Source: an uncultured Collinsella sp.
GTDB lineage: Bacteria; Actinomycetota; Coriobacteriia; Coriobacteriales; Coriobacteriaceae
DNA length: 21,263 nucleotides
Assembly (NCBI GenBank): GCA_958438125.1
Contig: CAUBQN010000015.1
Span: 1-21,263, forward strand
Reading direction: 5' to 3'
This document shows, piece by piece, positions 1-8,364 of this stretch. A program made the position numbers and the translations under genes. The notes under the pieces were generated by a model, which saw only the letters and a program-made list of their open reading frames with translations, did not search any database and was not told the DNA's origin. How positions within the stretch are numbered: the first letter of the stretch is position 1; the number at the start of each line of letters is the position of its first letter.

Positions 1-1566
1 CTCTCCTTCCAGGAGTACTTCGAGCGCCTGCGCACCGAGGCCGAGCGCTGGGGCAAACCCATGGCTGCCGTCCTGGGTGCCCTCATGGCCCAGGTCGACC
101 TGGGTGCCGGCGCCATCGGCGGCAAGGACTCCATGAGCGGTTCGTTTGAGGACGAGGCCGGCGAGCTCAACGTTCCGCCGACCCTGATCAGCTTCGCCGT
201 CGCTGTGGGCAGGGCCGCCCGTGCCGTCTCGCCCGAGTTCAAGGGCCTCACGCACCGCGTCGTCCGCATCGCCCCCGCTACCTATGGCGAGGACTACCGT
301 CCCGACGCTCAGCAGCTGCTCTCCGCGTTTGACGCCGTCGAGGCGCTCACTGCCACCGGCAACGCCCTGGCCATCTCCACGCCCGGCTACGGCTGCGGCG
401 CCGAGAGCCTCTTTAAGATGTGCGTCGGTAACCAGATCGGTATCGAGCTTGCCGAGGATGTAGACGTGGAGAGCCTCTTCACCCCGCTCTATGGCAGCTT
501 TATCGTCGAGCTCGCCGAGGACGCCGAGCTGCCCGAGGTCGCCGACGGCATTGTTCTCGAGCCCCTGGGCACCACCGTCGAGGGCTATGTCATCGACACC
601 GGCTCCGAGGTCATCGAGCTCGCCGAGCTCCAGGAGGCCTGGGAGAGCGGCATCGAGGGCGTCTTCGCCTACCGCAGCGCCGGCGAGACCCCCGAGGTCG
701 AGACCATCGACTTCCGCGCCAAGGACATCCACGTGTACGGCGGCGCCAAGATCGCCCGCCCGCGCGTGATCATCCCCGTGTTCCCCGGCAACAACTGCGA
801 GTACGACAGCGCCCGCGCCTTCCGTGCCGCCGGTGCCAAGGCCGACGCCTTCGTGATCAACAACCTCACGCCCGAGGCCGTCGCCGAGAGCACCCACGAG
901 CTTGCCCGCCGCATCCGTGCAAGCCAGATCGTCATGATCCCCGGCGGCTTCTCGGGCGGCGACGAGCCCGACGGCTCTGCCAAGTTCATCACGGCGTTCT
1001 TCCGCGCTCCCGAGGTCACCGAGGCAGTCCGCGACCTGCTCAAGGCTCGCGATGGCCTGATGCTGGGCATCTGCAACGGCTTCCAGGCCCTGATCAAGCT
1101 CGGCCTGGTGCCCTACGGCGACATCGTCGACGCCACGCCCGATGCGCCCACGTTGACGTTCAACACCATCGGTCGCCACCAGAGCCGTCTGGTGCGCACC
1201 CGCATCTCGTCCAACTTGTCCCCGTGGCTGTCGCAGTGCAGCCTGGACGACCCCTATACCGTCGCCATCAGCCACGGCGAGGGCCGCTTTGTCGCCAATG
1301 ACGAAGTGCTCGCCCAGCTGATCGCCAACGGCCAGGTCGCCACGCAGTACGTGGGCGAGAACGGCAAGCCCAGCATGGACCTTTCCGTCAACCCCAACGG
1401 CTCCGCACTCGCCATCGAGGGCATCACGAGCCCCGACGGCCGTGTCCTGGGCAAGATGGGCCATGCCGAGCGTCGCGGCGACAACCTGTACCGCAACGTG
1501 CCCGAGCATGTCCCCGGCGACAAATTCATGCCGATCTTTGAGAGCGGCGTAGCCTACTTCGCTTAA
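1..1566 (+). CDS. purL: Phosphoribosylformylglycinamidine synthase, C-terminal part (5' end outside window)
   Basis: This is the 3' part of the FGAM synthase gene. The enzyme converts FGAR to FGAM with ATP and glutamine, step four of de novo purine synthesis in the cytoplasm. The frame is open from base 1, so the Met codon at 61 is internal. The visible 521 residues hold the end of the second AIR-synthase-like half (LGAGAIGGKDSMSG) and, from about residue 253, a complete class I glutamine amidotransferase domain. Its nucleophile is Cys358 in GICNGFQ and its His425/Glu427 pair lies in SHGEGRF. Having synthetase and glutaminase on one chain is the large single-chain PurL form of about 1,250 residues, not the separate PurQ/PurL/PurS set. 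The gene ends with TAA directly before a strong terminator. Confidence 0.96.
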   Translation, partial: LSFQEYFERLRTEAERWGKPMAAVLGALMAQVDLGAGAIGGKDSMSGSFEDEAGELNVPPTLISFAVAVGRAARAVSPEFKGLTHRVVRIAPATYGEDYRPDAQQLLSAFDAVEALTATGNALAISTPGYGCGAESLFKMCVGNQIGIELAEDVDVESLFTPLYGSFIVELAEDAELPEVADGIVLEPLGTTVEGYVIDTGSEVIELAELQEAWESGIEGVFAYRSAGETPEVETIDFRAKDIHVYGGAKIARPRVIIPVFPGNNCEYDSARAFRAAGAKADAFVINNLTPEAVAESTHELARRIRASQIVMIPGGFSGGDEPDGSAKFITAFFRAPEVTEAVRDLLKARDGLMLGICNGFQALIKLGLVPYGDIVDATPDAPTLTFNTIGRHQSRLVRTRISSNLSPWLSQCSLDDPYTVAISHGEGRFVANDEVLAQLIANGQVATQYVGENGKPSMDLSVNPNGSALAIEGITSPDGRVLGKMGHAERRGDNLYRNVPEHVPGDKFMPIFESGVAYFA

Positions 1567-1604
1567 TACGTTTCCATCGGGTACAATCCCCTCGGGTAAC
1601 AACA

Positions 1605-1640
1605 CCCGCCACCGGCACCCCCGGTGGCGGGTTCTTTTTT
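1605..1640 (+). terminator. Intrinsic terminator of purL
   Basis: A perfect 11-bp stem, CCCGCCACCGG (1605-1615) with CCGGTGGCGGG (1621-1631), has a 5-nt loop and is followed by TTCTTTTTT. It begins 39 bases after the purL stop and separates purL from the transporter gene at 1668. Confidence 0.95.
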
Positions 1641-1667
1641 GCTTTGCGCGTATAGGAGAAGGACATC

Positions 1668-2603
1668 ATGGAAAGCCGCAAGCCGTATCTCGCCACCCTG
1701 CCCGGACTCATCCTGGGCTGTCTCGTTTGCTGCGCGCTCTGGGGCTCCGCCTTCCCCTGCATCAAGATCGGCTACGGCCTCTTTGGTATTCCCGCGCACG
1801 ACAGCGCCTCGCAGCTGCTCTTCGCGGGCCTGCGCTTCACCCTTGCCGGCATGCTGGTCATTGTTGGCATGAGCGTGGCCCAGCGCCGACCGCTCGTTCC
1901 GCAAGCGCGCGATATCAAGCCCATCTGCATCTTGTCGCTCTTCCAGACTATCGGGCAGTACTTCTTTTTCTACCTGGGCCTCTCGCGCGCCAGCGCCATG
2001 TCGAGCTCCATCATCGAGGCCAGCGCCAACTTCCTCGCAATCCTCTTTGCCGCCCTGGCATTTCACACCGAGAAGCTCAATGCGGCCAAAGTGCTCGGCT
2101 GCGTACTGGGCTTTGCCGGCGTCGCGCTCGTCAACCTTTCGGGCGCGGACGGCACCTTTGGCTTTACGCTCGACGGCGAGGGTTTTATCCTAGCCTCCAC
2201 CGTCGCGGGTGCCCTTTCGACCTGCCTGATCGGTATCTTCTCGCGTGAGCACGACGGCGTCTTGCTTGCCGGGTGGCAGTTCTTAGTCGGCGGCCTGGTC
2301 CTCACCGCCATCGGCTTTTTGATGGGTGGCGCGCTCTCCCCCACGGCGATTGCCCCCGCCATCGCGCTCATCATCTACATGGCGCTTATCTCCGCGGTCG
2401 CCTACTCGCTGTGGTCGCGCCTGCTTGCCGTCAACCCCGTCAGCCGCGTCTCGGTCTTTGGGTTTATGAACCCCGTCTTTGGTGTGCTGCTGAGCGCGCT
2501 GCTGCTCGGCGAGGGCGCTGGCACGAGCCCCATTACCGTCATCGTTGCCCTGCTGTTGGTTTGCGGCGGCATCATCATCGTAAACAAGCCCAAAAAGGCC
2601 TAG
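1668..2603 (+). CDS. DMT-superfamily transporter with two EamA domains
   Basis: A 311-residue polytopic membrane protein of the drug/metabolite transporter superfamily, RhaT/EamA type, predicted to have ten membrane helices in two repeated halves of about 150 residues (roughly 10-155 and 160-305). The first helix carries LWGSAFPCIKIGYG, typical of EamA repeat 1. The second half has the matching AYSLWSRLLAVNPVSRVSVFGF region seen near helices 8-9 of these exporters. Family members export amino acids or other small metabolites, and the substrate cannot be read from sequence. The ATG at 1668 is preceded by AGGAG at 1654-1658. The gene stands alone between two terminators, so it is probably monocistronic. 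Confidence 0.9.
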   Translation: MESRKPYLATLPGLILGCLVCCALWGSAFPCIKIGYGLFGIPAHDSASQLLFAGLRFTLAGMLVIVGMSVAQRRPLVPQARDIKPICILSLFQTIGQYFFFYLGLSRASAMSSSIIEASANFLAILFAALAFHTEKLNAAKVLGCVLGFAGVALVNLSGADGTFGFTLDGEGFILASTVAGALSTCLIGIFSREHDGVLLAGWQFLVGGLVLTAIGFLMGGALSPTAIAPAIALIIYMALISAVAYSLWSRLLAVNPVSRVSVFGFMNPVFGVLLSALLLGEGAGTSPITVIVALLLVCGGIIIVNKPKKA

Positions 2604-2673
2604 CGAACTGCCTCGTTCCAAGAAAAAGACGAGGCGTATCTTCGACAGCCGCTACTAATCCCGCCAACGCAAT

Positions 2674-2712
2674 AGGGGCGCACGACCATCAATGCGGTCG
2701 TATGCCCCTTTT
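2674..2712 (+). terminator. Terminator between convergent EamA and GGDEF genes
   Basis: A long stem, left arm AGGGGCGCACGACC (2674-2687) and right arm GGTCGTATGCCCCT (2696-2709), has one mismatch, one wobble pair and an 8-nt loop. On the plus strand it is followed by TTTT, which runs into the stop codon of the minus-strand gene. It can also stall minus-strand transcripts, although the T-run there is poor. A weaker hairpin, GCCTCGT/ACGAGGC (2610-2635), lies just upstream. Confidence 0.75.
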
Positions 2713-3855
2713 CTAGCGTATTTGTACGCCGGCTTTCTTTTTCTCGGCCTTGACGCGATAGAGCTCCGCATCGGCAGCGCGAAGTAAGTCTTGCCAGGTA
2801 TCAACACTATCGCCGACCCGCGCGCAACCGATGGACATCCGCAATGCATACGGCACCTCGGCATGCGCGAGCTCGTCGTTGATTGTCGCGCACAGATGCA
2901 TGATATCCTGTTCCGCCGCTGCCTTTTGGAGCACCACGAACTCATCGCCACCATAACGCGCGATAAAGCCACCAGACGCCGAGCAGACATCCTTGAGCGC
3001 CGTCGCAACAACCTGAAGAGCATGGTCGCCCTCCACATGTCCATAGCGATCGTTAATCTGCTTAAAGCCGTCAGCGTCCATCATAAGCAGATATACATCT
3101 TCGGCCTGATCCACATTTGAAAAGAGCGACAGCATATAGGTCTCAAAACGGTTGCGGTTGTTGAGTCCAGTCAACGGGTCAGTCGAGATCAGTTGCTCCT
3201 GGCAGATGATATAGAGCAGCAACATGCTAATCATTATGCCGACACAAAGGCCAGGCACCGAGTATACGATCTGAAAGGTACCGCCCACCAGGGCCGGAAT
3301 GGCGAAAAATGCCAAGGTTCGATAGATAGCCTTCGTCTGCAGGCTCTCGACCCTATGAGATTGCACAAACGCATGCAGGGACGTATGTATAACGTAACAG
3401 TAGCTGACAATGGGCTGGATCATATAGGCAAAGCCGCGACGATACACGCCCTGCGAATCGATATAGAACAAGGCGTGCGTCCAGTAACTGGTAAAAGCCA
3501 GCACGACCACCAGAGCCGTAGGCAACGTTACAAGCACCACCCTATAGCGCGAGGTCACAAGGCGAGAGCCCTGCATCGTCTCGGAATAGATAAACCAAAT
3601 GAGACACGCGATGGCAAAGAGCGAAAACGAAACCGCGTTGGAAATCCAGTTGGCAGCAATACCCAACGTGCCGTCCGCACCATCCGAAAGCGTCCAGATC
3701 ATATCGAATAATATGTACGCGGCAGAGGTGTAGCCAAGCATGCTAAACAATAGCTGCAGGGTGCTCGAGAACAAAGAGCGACGACTTCGCGCGGCAAGCC
3801 CGATAAGAACAATCATGCATAGCAGGAATATCTCAATCTTGAGTGCCTTAACCAC
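2713..3855 (-). CDS. Membrane-bound diguanylate cyclase (7-TM sensor plus GGDEF)
   Basis: About 380 residues. Seven predicted membrane helices fill residues 1-220 and resemble a 7-TM sensor input module. A GGDEF domain follows, starting at the typical DPLTGLNNR. The catalytic signature is intact (RYGGDEF, GGDEF at about 302-306), and the metal-binding Asp lies in MDADGFKQIND (about 260). The product should be cyclic di-GMP made from two GTP at the inner face of the membrane. The usual inhibitory RxxD site upstream of GGDEF is absent. I prefer the GTG at 3855 because AAGGGA precedes it at a suitable distance; an in-frame TTG at 3873 would add six residues but has no ribosome site. The gene stands alone between terminator-like structures. 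The ligand of the sensor is unknown. Confidence 0.9.
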   Translation of the reverse strand: MVKALKIEIFLLCMIVLIGLAARSRRSLFSSTLQLLFSMLGYTSAAYILFDMIWTLSDGADGTLGIAANWISNAVSFSLFAIACLIWFIYSETMQGSRLVTSRYRVVLVTLPTALVVVLAFTSYWTHALFYIDSQGVYRRGFAYMIQPIVSYCYVIHTSLHAFVQSHRVESLQTKAIYRTLAFFAIPALVGGTFQIVYSVPGLCVGIMISMLLLYIICQEQLISTDPLTGLNNRNRFETYMLSLFSNVDQAEDVYLLMMDADGFKQINDRYGHVEGDHALQVVATALKDVCSASGGFIARYGGDEFVVLQKAAAEQDIMHLCATINDELAHAEVPYALRMSIGCARVGDSVDTWQDLLRAADAELYRVKAEKKKAGVQIR

Positions 3856-3919
3856 TAGACGCCATCCCTTCAATATCCGAATGGTCAGAATCGCCCAATT
3901 CGAATCAGGGCAATAAACA

Positions 3920-3946
3920 CCCCTTTACTCCGCAGGGGTAAAGGGA
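3920..3946. other. Inverted repeat in the 5' region of the GGDEF gene
   Basis: CCCTTTAC (3921-3928) and GTAAAGGG (3938-3945) form a perfect 8-bp dyad with a 9-nt loop. A competing pairing of CCCCT (3920-3924) with AGGGG (3934-3938) is possible. On the minus strand the dyad is followed by the T-rich TGTTTATTG and lies about 65 bases before the start of the GGDEF gene. It could be a second kdgT terminator, an operator or a leader structure; the sequence does not decide. Confidence 0.4.
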
Positions 3947-3956
3947 ATCATAGCAA

Positions 3957-3998
3957 AGCGCCCGAACATCACTGCAAAACAGTTTCTGTTCGGGCGCT
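3957..3998 (-). terminator. Hairpin terminator downstream of the kdgT-like gene
   Basis: A perfect 12-bp stem, AGCGCCCGAACA (3957-3968) with TGTTCGGGCGCT (3987-3998), has an inner ACTG/CAGT extension. On the minus strand it starts 46 bases after the permease stop. Only a short TTTGC follows, so U-run support is modest, but the stem strength and position fit a terminator. Confidence 0.7.
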
Positions 3999-4044
3999 CG
4001 GACGGCGCGAATTGCACGCCGGAATCAATTATCGGTAACGGCCG

Positions 4045-5067
4045 TTACTCGCCGTCGATGTCGGTCGCGACGGCCTCCTCGATGGCCTCGGCACCGGCAG
4101 GCGACAGGTCCTCCTTGCCCTGGCAGAACTTCTTGTCGACCCAGCCGGTCAGAATCGGAGCCATGATTGCCGTGATGATAACGGCAGTGGCGATCTGGGC
4201 GTACGCGGTGGGCGCAAGCTCGGCGTAGCGCGGCGCGACCTCGGCGAGAGCAACCGGCGTGGTCATAGCCGTGCCGGCGATGGTGGAGCAAGCCACAGCA
4301 GCCTTGCCGTTACCACCGCACAGGCGCTCGAACGCAAAGGTGATGGGACCGACGACAAACAGCGTGACAAGGCCCAGCAAGATGCCGGAAATACCGCCGG
4401 TGATAAAGCTCGACAGGCTCATGGACGCACCGAGCTGAAATCCGATGACGGCAATCGCGGGATTGGCACCGGGAACCAGCAGGTTCTTGATAAACGGGAA
4501 CAGGTTGCCCAGAACCATGCCGATAACGAGCGGCAAAATGGAGCCGATGATGGTACCGACAGGGATGTTGGCAAGGCCGGAAACACCGAGGATGATCATG
4601 GTGACGGCAGGGCCGGCCGTAAAGAACAGGATACCGACGGCGCCCTGCTCGGACTCATCGCCGAACTCGCCCATGATGCCCGTATAAAGCGCCATGTTGC
4701 AAAACGTGATGCCGCCGATAATAGACACGGAGCTCAGGCCCAGGAAGTTGTCGTTAAAGAAATATGCCACACCCAAGCCAAGGGCGGCCGCAACAACAAG
4801 CTTGGGAATCAGCACGACGATGCCGGTCTTGATGGCGCCCGGCGTGGACTTAAAGCTGATGCCGGCGCCCACAAACAGCAGGATCGCGGCAACGATGGTA
4901 TTGGAGCCACCGCGGCAGGCAGCCGTAAAGAAGCCGCCGATCTCAAAAACCTGCGGGCAGAAGGTGTTGAGTAAAAGACCGACGATCATCGGATAGATCA
5001 TGATGTCGCCCGGGATGCGCGGGACCCTGAATTTCTTTTGCTCGTTGGCGGTTGCTTCCTGTGCCAT
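4045..5067 (-). CDS. kdgT: KdgT-type 2-keto-3-deoxygluconate permease
   Basis: A 340-residue hydrophobic protein with about ten membrane helices that matches the KdgT family of proton-coupled carriers for 2-keto-3-deoxygluconate and related sugar acids from pectin or uronate breakdown. Family features include the N-terminal RIPGDIMIYPMIVGLLLNT, the glycine-rich SIIGGITFCNMALYTGIMGE and the late STIAGTAMTTPVALAEVAP segment. Length matches the family (about 320-340). The ATG at 5067 has a G-rich ribosome site (GGGGG) five bases upstream; an upstream in-frame TTG at 5097 would add an unlikely leader. No KDG kinase or aldolase lies nearby, so the actual substrate is inferred from family only. It lies 150 bases behind azlD on the same strand, with no clear terminator between them. 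Confidence 0.88.
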   Translation of the reverse strand: MAQEATANEQKKFRVPRIPGDIMIYPMIVGLLLNTFCPQVFEIGGFFTAACRGGSNTIVAAILLFVGAGISFKSTPGAIKTGIVVLIPKLVVAAALGLGVAYFFNDNFLGLSSVSIIGGITFCNMALYTGIMGEFGDESEQGAVGILFFTAGPAVTMIILGVSGLANIPVGTIIGSILPLVIGMVLGNLFPFIKNLLVPGANPAIAVIGFQLGASMSLSSFITGGISGILLGLVTLFVVGPITFAFERLCGGNGKAAVACSTIAGTAMTTPVALAEVAPRYAELAPTAYAQIATAVIITAIMAPILTGWVDKKFCQGKEDLSPAGAEAIEEAVATDIDGE

Positions 5068-5217
5068 GAAACCCCCATTTCCGCTGACGGGGTACAAAAG
5101 CCCACGTCACGCTTTGCTACAGTAAAGTTTGACCATGGTACCAGAAGAAATAGACCAGCTCGGTGAAAAATTCGACAAGTTGGGATGGAACGAGATTCGG
5201 CGCCCGCGACGCCACCC

Positions 5218-5541
5218 CTATATAAGGCTCAAGACGATATAGAGTACGATGCCCGAGACGCAGCACCACAGCATCGATTTTGTCTTGACCGCCACGACCA
5301 CGACGCCGGCGGCCGCAATCCAGGGAACCAAGGCAGGCCAGAGTCCCGCGTCGAACGCGCCGGGGCTCACCAAGTCGTTGGCGACCAGCGCGGCAAAGGC
5401 AGCGGGCGGGATATAGCCCAGGGCCTCGGTAATACGGGGCGACAGGGTCCGCCCGCGCAAGGCGAACGCCGGCGCGACGCGAAAGAACGCGATAGCAGCC
5501 CACGACGACAGCCACAGAACCAAGAACTCGTTAACGGGCAT
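5218..5541 (-). CDS. azlD: AzlD-type branched-chain amino-acid exporter subunit
   Basis: A 107-residue protein with three to four membrane helices that matches AzlD, the small partner of AzlC in export of branched-chain amino acids and their analogues. The central ITEALGYIPPAAFAALV and the C-terminal VVVVAVKTKSMLWCCVSGI follow the AzlD pattern. The ATG at 5541 was chosen because it begins the typical MPVNEFLVLW segment, has AGAGG upstream and overlaps the end of azlC by 11 bases, which implies translational coupling. The open frame extends further upstream, but that part only shadows azlC. Confidence 0.9.
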   Translation of the reverse strand: MPVNEFLVLWLSSWAAIAFFRVAPAFALRGRTLSPRITEALGYIPPAAFAALVANDLVSPGAFDAGLWPALVPWIAAAGVVVVAVKTKSMLWCCVSGIVLYIVLSLI

Positions 5542-6223
5542 CGCGGGCACCTCTTCCGTCAAATACAGCATCGCACGCCAACGCAATGGCAATGCCGGCC
5601 ACGACGCTTGCCGGCACGGCAATATTCGTGAGGCCCAAGAACTTGCATATGGCGACAGACACCGCAGCCATAACAGCAGCCACGACATTGCCGCGCGACA
5701 GCCGCTGCGAAAAGAGCAGGCAGATAAAGAGTGAGGTGCAGACAAAGGCTGCAATGGCGGTGGGAACATCGACAACGGCGCCGACGATGGCGCCCGTCGT
5801 ACACGAAACGCCCCATGTTGCGATAAGGATCACGTTGAGCACGAAGGACTCACGCGGGCCCCAATCCTCCCCTTCAACCAACTTGGCAAGCGAGATGCCG
5901 TATGCCTCCTCGGTAAGTGTCGCGGCAACAGCCAGCGTCTGACGCTTCGAGGCACCCGTCAGATGCGGCGCGATCGATGCCGAGTAAAGCGCAAAACGCG
6001 AGGAGATGGCGGCGACGCTCGCGACGATCGATGCTGCAGGCACACCCGCCAGCCACAGGTTGCAGATCATAAACTGCCCGCTGCCCGTCACAAACGTGCT
6101 GCTCAGAGCAAAGACCATCCAGGGCTCCATTCCCGTCTGCCCCATGATCATTCCGCACGGCGCGCCTATTGCAACATAGGTAAGCATCACCGGCCAGACG
6201 GTTCTAACGATTTTGAGCACCAT
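5531..6223 (-). CDS. azlC: AzlC-type branched-chain amino-acid exporter, large subunit
   Basis: A 230-residue membrane protein of the AzlC family. The signature region GAPCGMIMGQTGMEPW followed by STFVTGSGQFMICNLWLAG is the conserved first repeat of AzlC, and the later ISSRFALYSASIAPHL is also typical. With AzlD it should form the two-component exporter for leucine, isoleucine and valine, first described from azaleucine resistance in Bacillus subtilis. The ATG at 6223 gives the normal family length; an in-frame TTG at 6292 would add 23 polar residues. The gene is divergent from the HD-domain gene at 6350, and the two share a 126-base intergenic region. No Lrp-like regulator is next to it. Confidence 0.92.
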   Translation of the reverse strand: MVLKIVRTVWPVMLTYVAIGAPCGMIMGQTGMEPWMVFALSSTFVTGSGQFMICNLWLAGVPAASIVASVAAISSRFALYSASIAPHLTGASKRQTLAVAATLTEEAYGISLAKLVEGEDWGPRESFVLNVILIATWGVSCTTGAIVGAVVDVPTAIAAFVCTSLFICLLFSQRLSRGNVVAAVMAAVSVAICKFLGLTNIAVPASVVAGIAIALACDAVFDGRGARDAR

Positions 6224-6282
6224 ACGCTTCTCATCCTGACAAGGTCTCCGAGCCGCATGTAGCGATACGGCAGAATCATCAT

Positions 6283-6309
6283 CCGACAGCAACCGAGTTC
6301 ACCTACAAT
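6283..6309 (+). promoter_or_regulatory. Weak candidate promoter for the HD-domain gene
   Basis: TACAAT (6304-6309) is a good -10 box. The only -35-like match is CCGACA (6283-6288) at a short 15-bp spacing. Transcription would start near 6316 and leave a leader of about 35 bases that contains the AGGAAG ribosome site (6339-6344). Confidence 0.3.
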
Positions 6310-6349
6310 TGCCACCGGATCGAAAGACATAACTTTTTAGGAAGTCATT

Positions 6350-7162
6350 ATGACAGCTATCGATCGAGACCGGGCGCGCGCGGCCTTCAAAAGCTACACC
6401 GATGCCTACGACGCCACCAACCCACGCATCGCGCTCAAAATCGAGCATACGTACCACGTGGCCGAGGCATGCGATGCCGTAGCGCGCGAGCAGGGCTGGT
6501 CGTCAGAAGATATTGACCTGGCATGGCTTTGCGGCCTGCTACACGATATGGGCCGCTTTGAGCAGCTGCGACGCTGGGACACCTTTAAGGACGCCGAGAG
6601 CATGAGCCATGCGGCGCTGGGCATCGAGGTCCTCTTTGGCGAGAATCCCGCCGATGCACCCGCCACGACAAACATCCGTGACTTTATCGAAACCGGTGCG
6701 CATGACGAGCTCATCCGAGCGAGCATCGCCTATCACAGCGACTTTCGCCTGCCGGCACAACTCGACGAGCGTACACGGTGCTTCTGCGATATCGTGCGCG
6801 ATGGTGACAAGATCGACATTATGCGCACCATCGCCGACAGCACCGTCGACACTATCCTCAAGGTGGACGAGAAAACGTTTCTCGGCAGCCGTTTCTCGTC
6901 GCCGACACTTGCCGCCTTTGACGAACACCGCTGCGTCGCACGCGATGAACGCAACGAGCCCGCAGACTACCTGGTGGGACTCATCTGCTTTATGTTTGAG
7001 CTCGTCTATCCAGCGAGCCGCGCGCTGGCGCGCGAGCAGGGCGATATCTACCGCCTGCTCGACGCACCCTTTGGCATTACGCGCCCCTTTACCAATCCCG
7101 CCACGCAAGCGACCTGGGAGCGCCTAAAGGACGAGATGCGCGACTGGCTGGCGCGTGCCTAG
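6350..7162 (+). CDS. HD-domain metal-dependent phosphohydrolase
   Basis: A 270-residue soluble protein with an N-terminal HD domain. The metal ligands can be followed: His33 in KIEHTYHV, the His65-Asp66 doublet in CGLLHDMGRF, and downstream His87, His129 and Asp153 (RDGDKIDI). Family members hydrolyse phosphate esters of nucleotides or second messengers, and the spacing here resembles predicted HD hydrolases of about 200-270 residues. The C-terminal third, with YLVGLICFMFELVYPASR, is helical and of unknown role. The ATG at 6350 has AGGAAG six bases upstream. The gene is divergent from azlC and convergent with etfA; their stop codons overlap. The substrate is not predictable. It is not a fused HD/RelA or HD-GYP protein. 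Confidence 0.82.
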   Translation: MTAIDRDRARAAFKSYTDAYDATNPRIALKIEHTYHVAEACDAVAREQGWSSEDIDLAWLCGLLHDMGRFEQLRRWDTFKDAESMSHAALGIEVLFGENPADAPATTNIRDFIETGAHDELIRASIAYHSDFRLPAQLDERTRCFCDIVRDGDKIDIMRTIADSTVDTILKVDEKTFLGSRFSSPTLAAFDEHRCVARDERNEPADYLVGLICFMFELVYPASRALAREQGDIYRLLDAPFGITRPFTNPATQATWERLKDEMRDWLARA

Positions 7163-8364
7163 CGCTCAAGCTGGGCCAGCAGCTCTTCGACGACCTCGAC
7201 GGCATCACCGACAACCTTGTACTGGGCAGCACCGAAAATGGGGGCATCCGGGTCCTCGTTGATGGCGATAATGCACTCCGCCCCACCGATGCCGGCAAGA
7301 TGCTGAATGGCGCCCGAAACACCGATACTCACGAGAAGCTTGGGCGAAACCGATACGCCCGTCTGGCCAATCTGATGGCGATACTCCAACCAGCCGGCCT
7401 CCACGACGGGTCGCGTGCAGCCAAGCTCGGCTCCCAGAGCCTCGGCGAGCCTTCGCATCAACGGCAGGTTTTTCTTGGAACCAATGCCGCGACCCACCAC
7501 GACCAGGCGCTCGGCATTGGCGATCGAGGGCTGCTGTCCCCACTCCTCGGCGGGAATCGAGATCTCGACACGAGCCTTAGCATCATCCGCAAGCATCACC
7601 TGGGTGATCGCGCCGGAACGGCCGTAGTCGAAGTCGGGCGCCTTAAAGATGCCGGGACGAACCGTTGCCATCTGCGGACGGTGGTTGGGGCAAATGATGG
7701 TGGCCATCAAGTTGCCGCCAAACGCCGGGCGCGTCTGCTGCAGTAGGCCCGACTCCGCATCCATCGAAAGCACGGTGCAGTCGGCCGTAAGACCCGTCTG
7801 CGAACGCACGGCAACGCCGGGTGCCAGTTCGCGACCAAAAGCGGTCGCACCATATAGGATGGCCTCGGGTTTGCGTTCGGCTACCAAATCGCAGATCAAG
7901 CGGGCGTAGACCTCCGCATCGTTTTGGCGCAGGCGCTCGTCGCGACAGGCCAGGACTTCGTCGGCGCCCGCGCAAACCAGATGCTCCAAGTCCCCAAGCG
8001 AGCCCTCGGGGCTCATGCCGACCAGTGCCACCAGACGGCAGCCGCGAGCATCGGCAAGCTCGCGCCCCTTGCCCATGAGCTCGTAGGCCACGGGAGCCAC
8101 GGCATCGTGCTCGTCAGTCTGCACGAAGACCCAAATGTCTCGATATGCATCAAGGTCCACCGCACCAGCGGCCTCGTCACGCTCGATCGAGATAGCGTTG
8201 ACGGGGCAGGCGTCGACGCACCCACCGCATAGGATGCAGCCGTCAGTTACGCGGGCGCATCGGTTGGGTCGCTCGCCTTCCACTACGATGCCGCCCGAGG
8301 CACAGGCGCGAACGCAGCGACCGCAGCCGATACAGGCTTCGCTATCGATAATCAGTCCGCTCAT
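7159..8364 (-). CDS. etfA: Electron transfer flavoprotein alpha subunit with N-terminal 2x[4Fe-4S] ferredoxin domain
   Basis: A 401-residue EtfA. Residues 1-60 are a ferredoxin domain with two complete cluster motifs, C11-x2-C14-x2-C17-x3-C21 and C43-x2-C46-x2-C49-x3-C53-P. The EtfA nucleotide-binding-like domain follows, then the C-terminal FAD domain with VVVGRGIGSKKNL and GQTGVSVSPKLLVSIGVSG. Ferredoxin-fused EtfA is typical of anaerobes, including LctC of the Acetobacterium woodii lactate dehydrogenase complex. The ATG at 8364 abuts the TAG of etfB with no base between. The protein should pair with EtfB and pass electrons between NAD, ferredoxin and the flavin dehydrogenase encoded at the head of the operon. 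Its TAG overlaps the stop of the convergent HD gene. Confidence 0.95.
   Translation of the reverse strand: MSGLIIDSEACIGCGRCVRACASGGIVVEGERPNRCARVTDGCILCGGCVDACPVNAISIERDEAAGAVDLDAYRDIWVFVQTDEHDAVAPVAYELMGKGRELADARGCRLVALVGMSPEGSLGDLEHLVCAGADEVLACRDERLRQNDAEVYARLICDLVAERKPEAILYGATAFGRELAPGVAVRSQTGLTADCTVLSMDAESGLLQQTRPAFGGNLMATIICPNHRPQMATVRPGIFKAPDFDYGRSGAITQVMLADDAKARVEISIPAEEWGQQPSIANAERLVVVGRGIGSKKNLPLMRRLAEALGAELGCTRPVVEAGWLEYRHQIGQTGVSVSPKLLVSIGVSGAIQHLAGIGGAECIIAINEDPDAPIFGAAQYKVVGDAVEVVEELLAQLER

Noticed and set aside
5131..5144. Overlapping palindromes CCATGG and GGTACC upstream of the permease gene
   Set aside because: Short restriction-site-like palindromes are expected by chance; there is no second copy nearby to support an operator.
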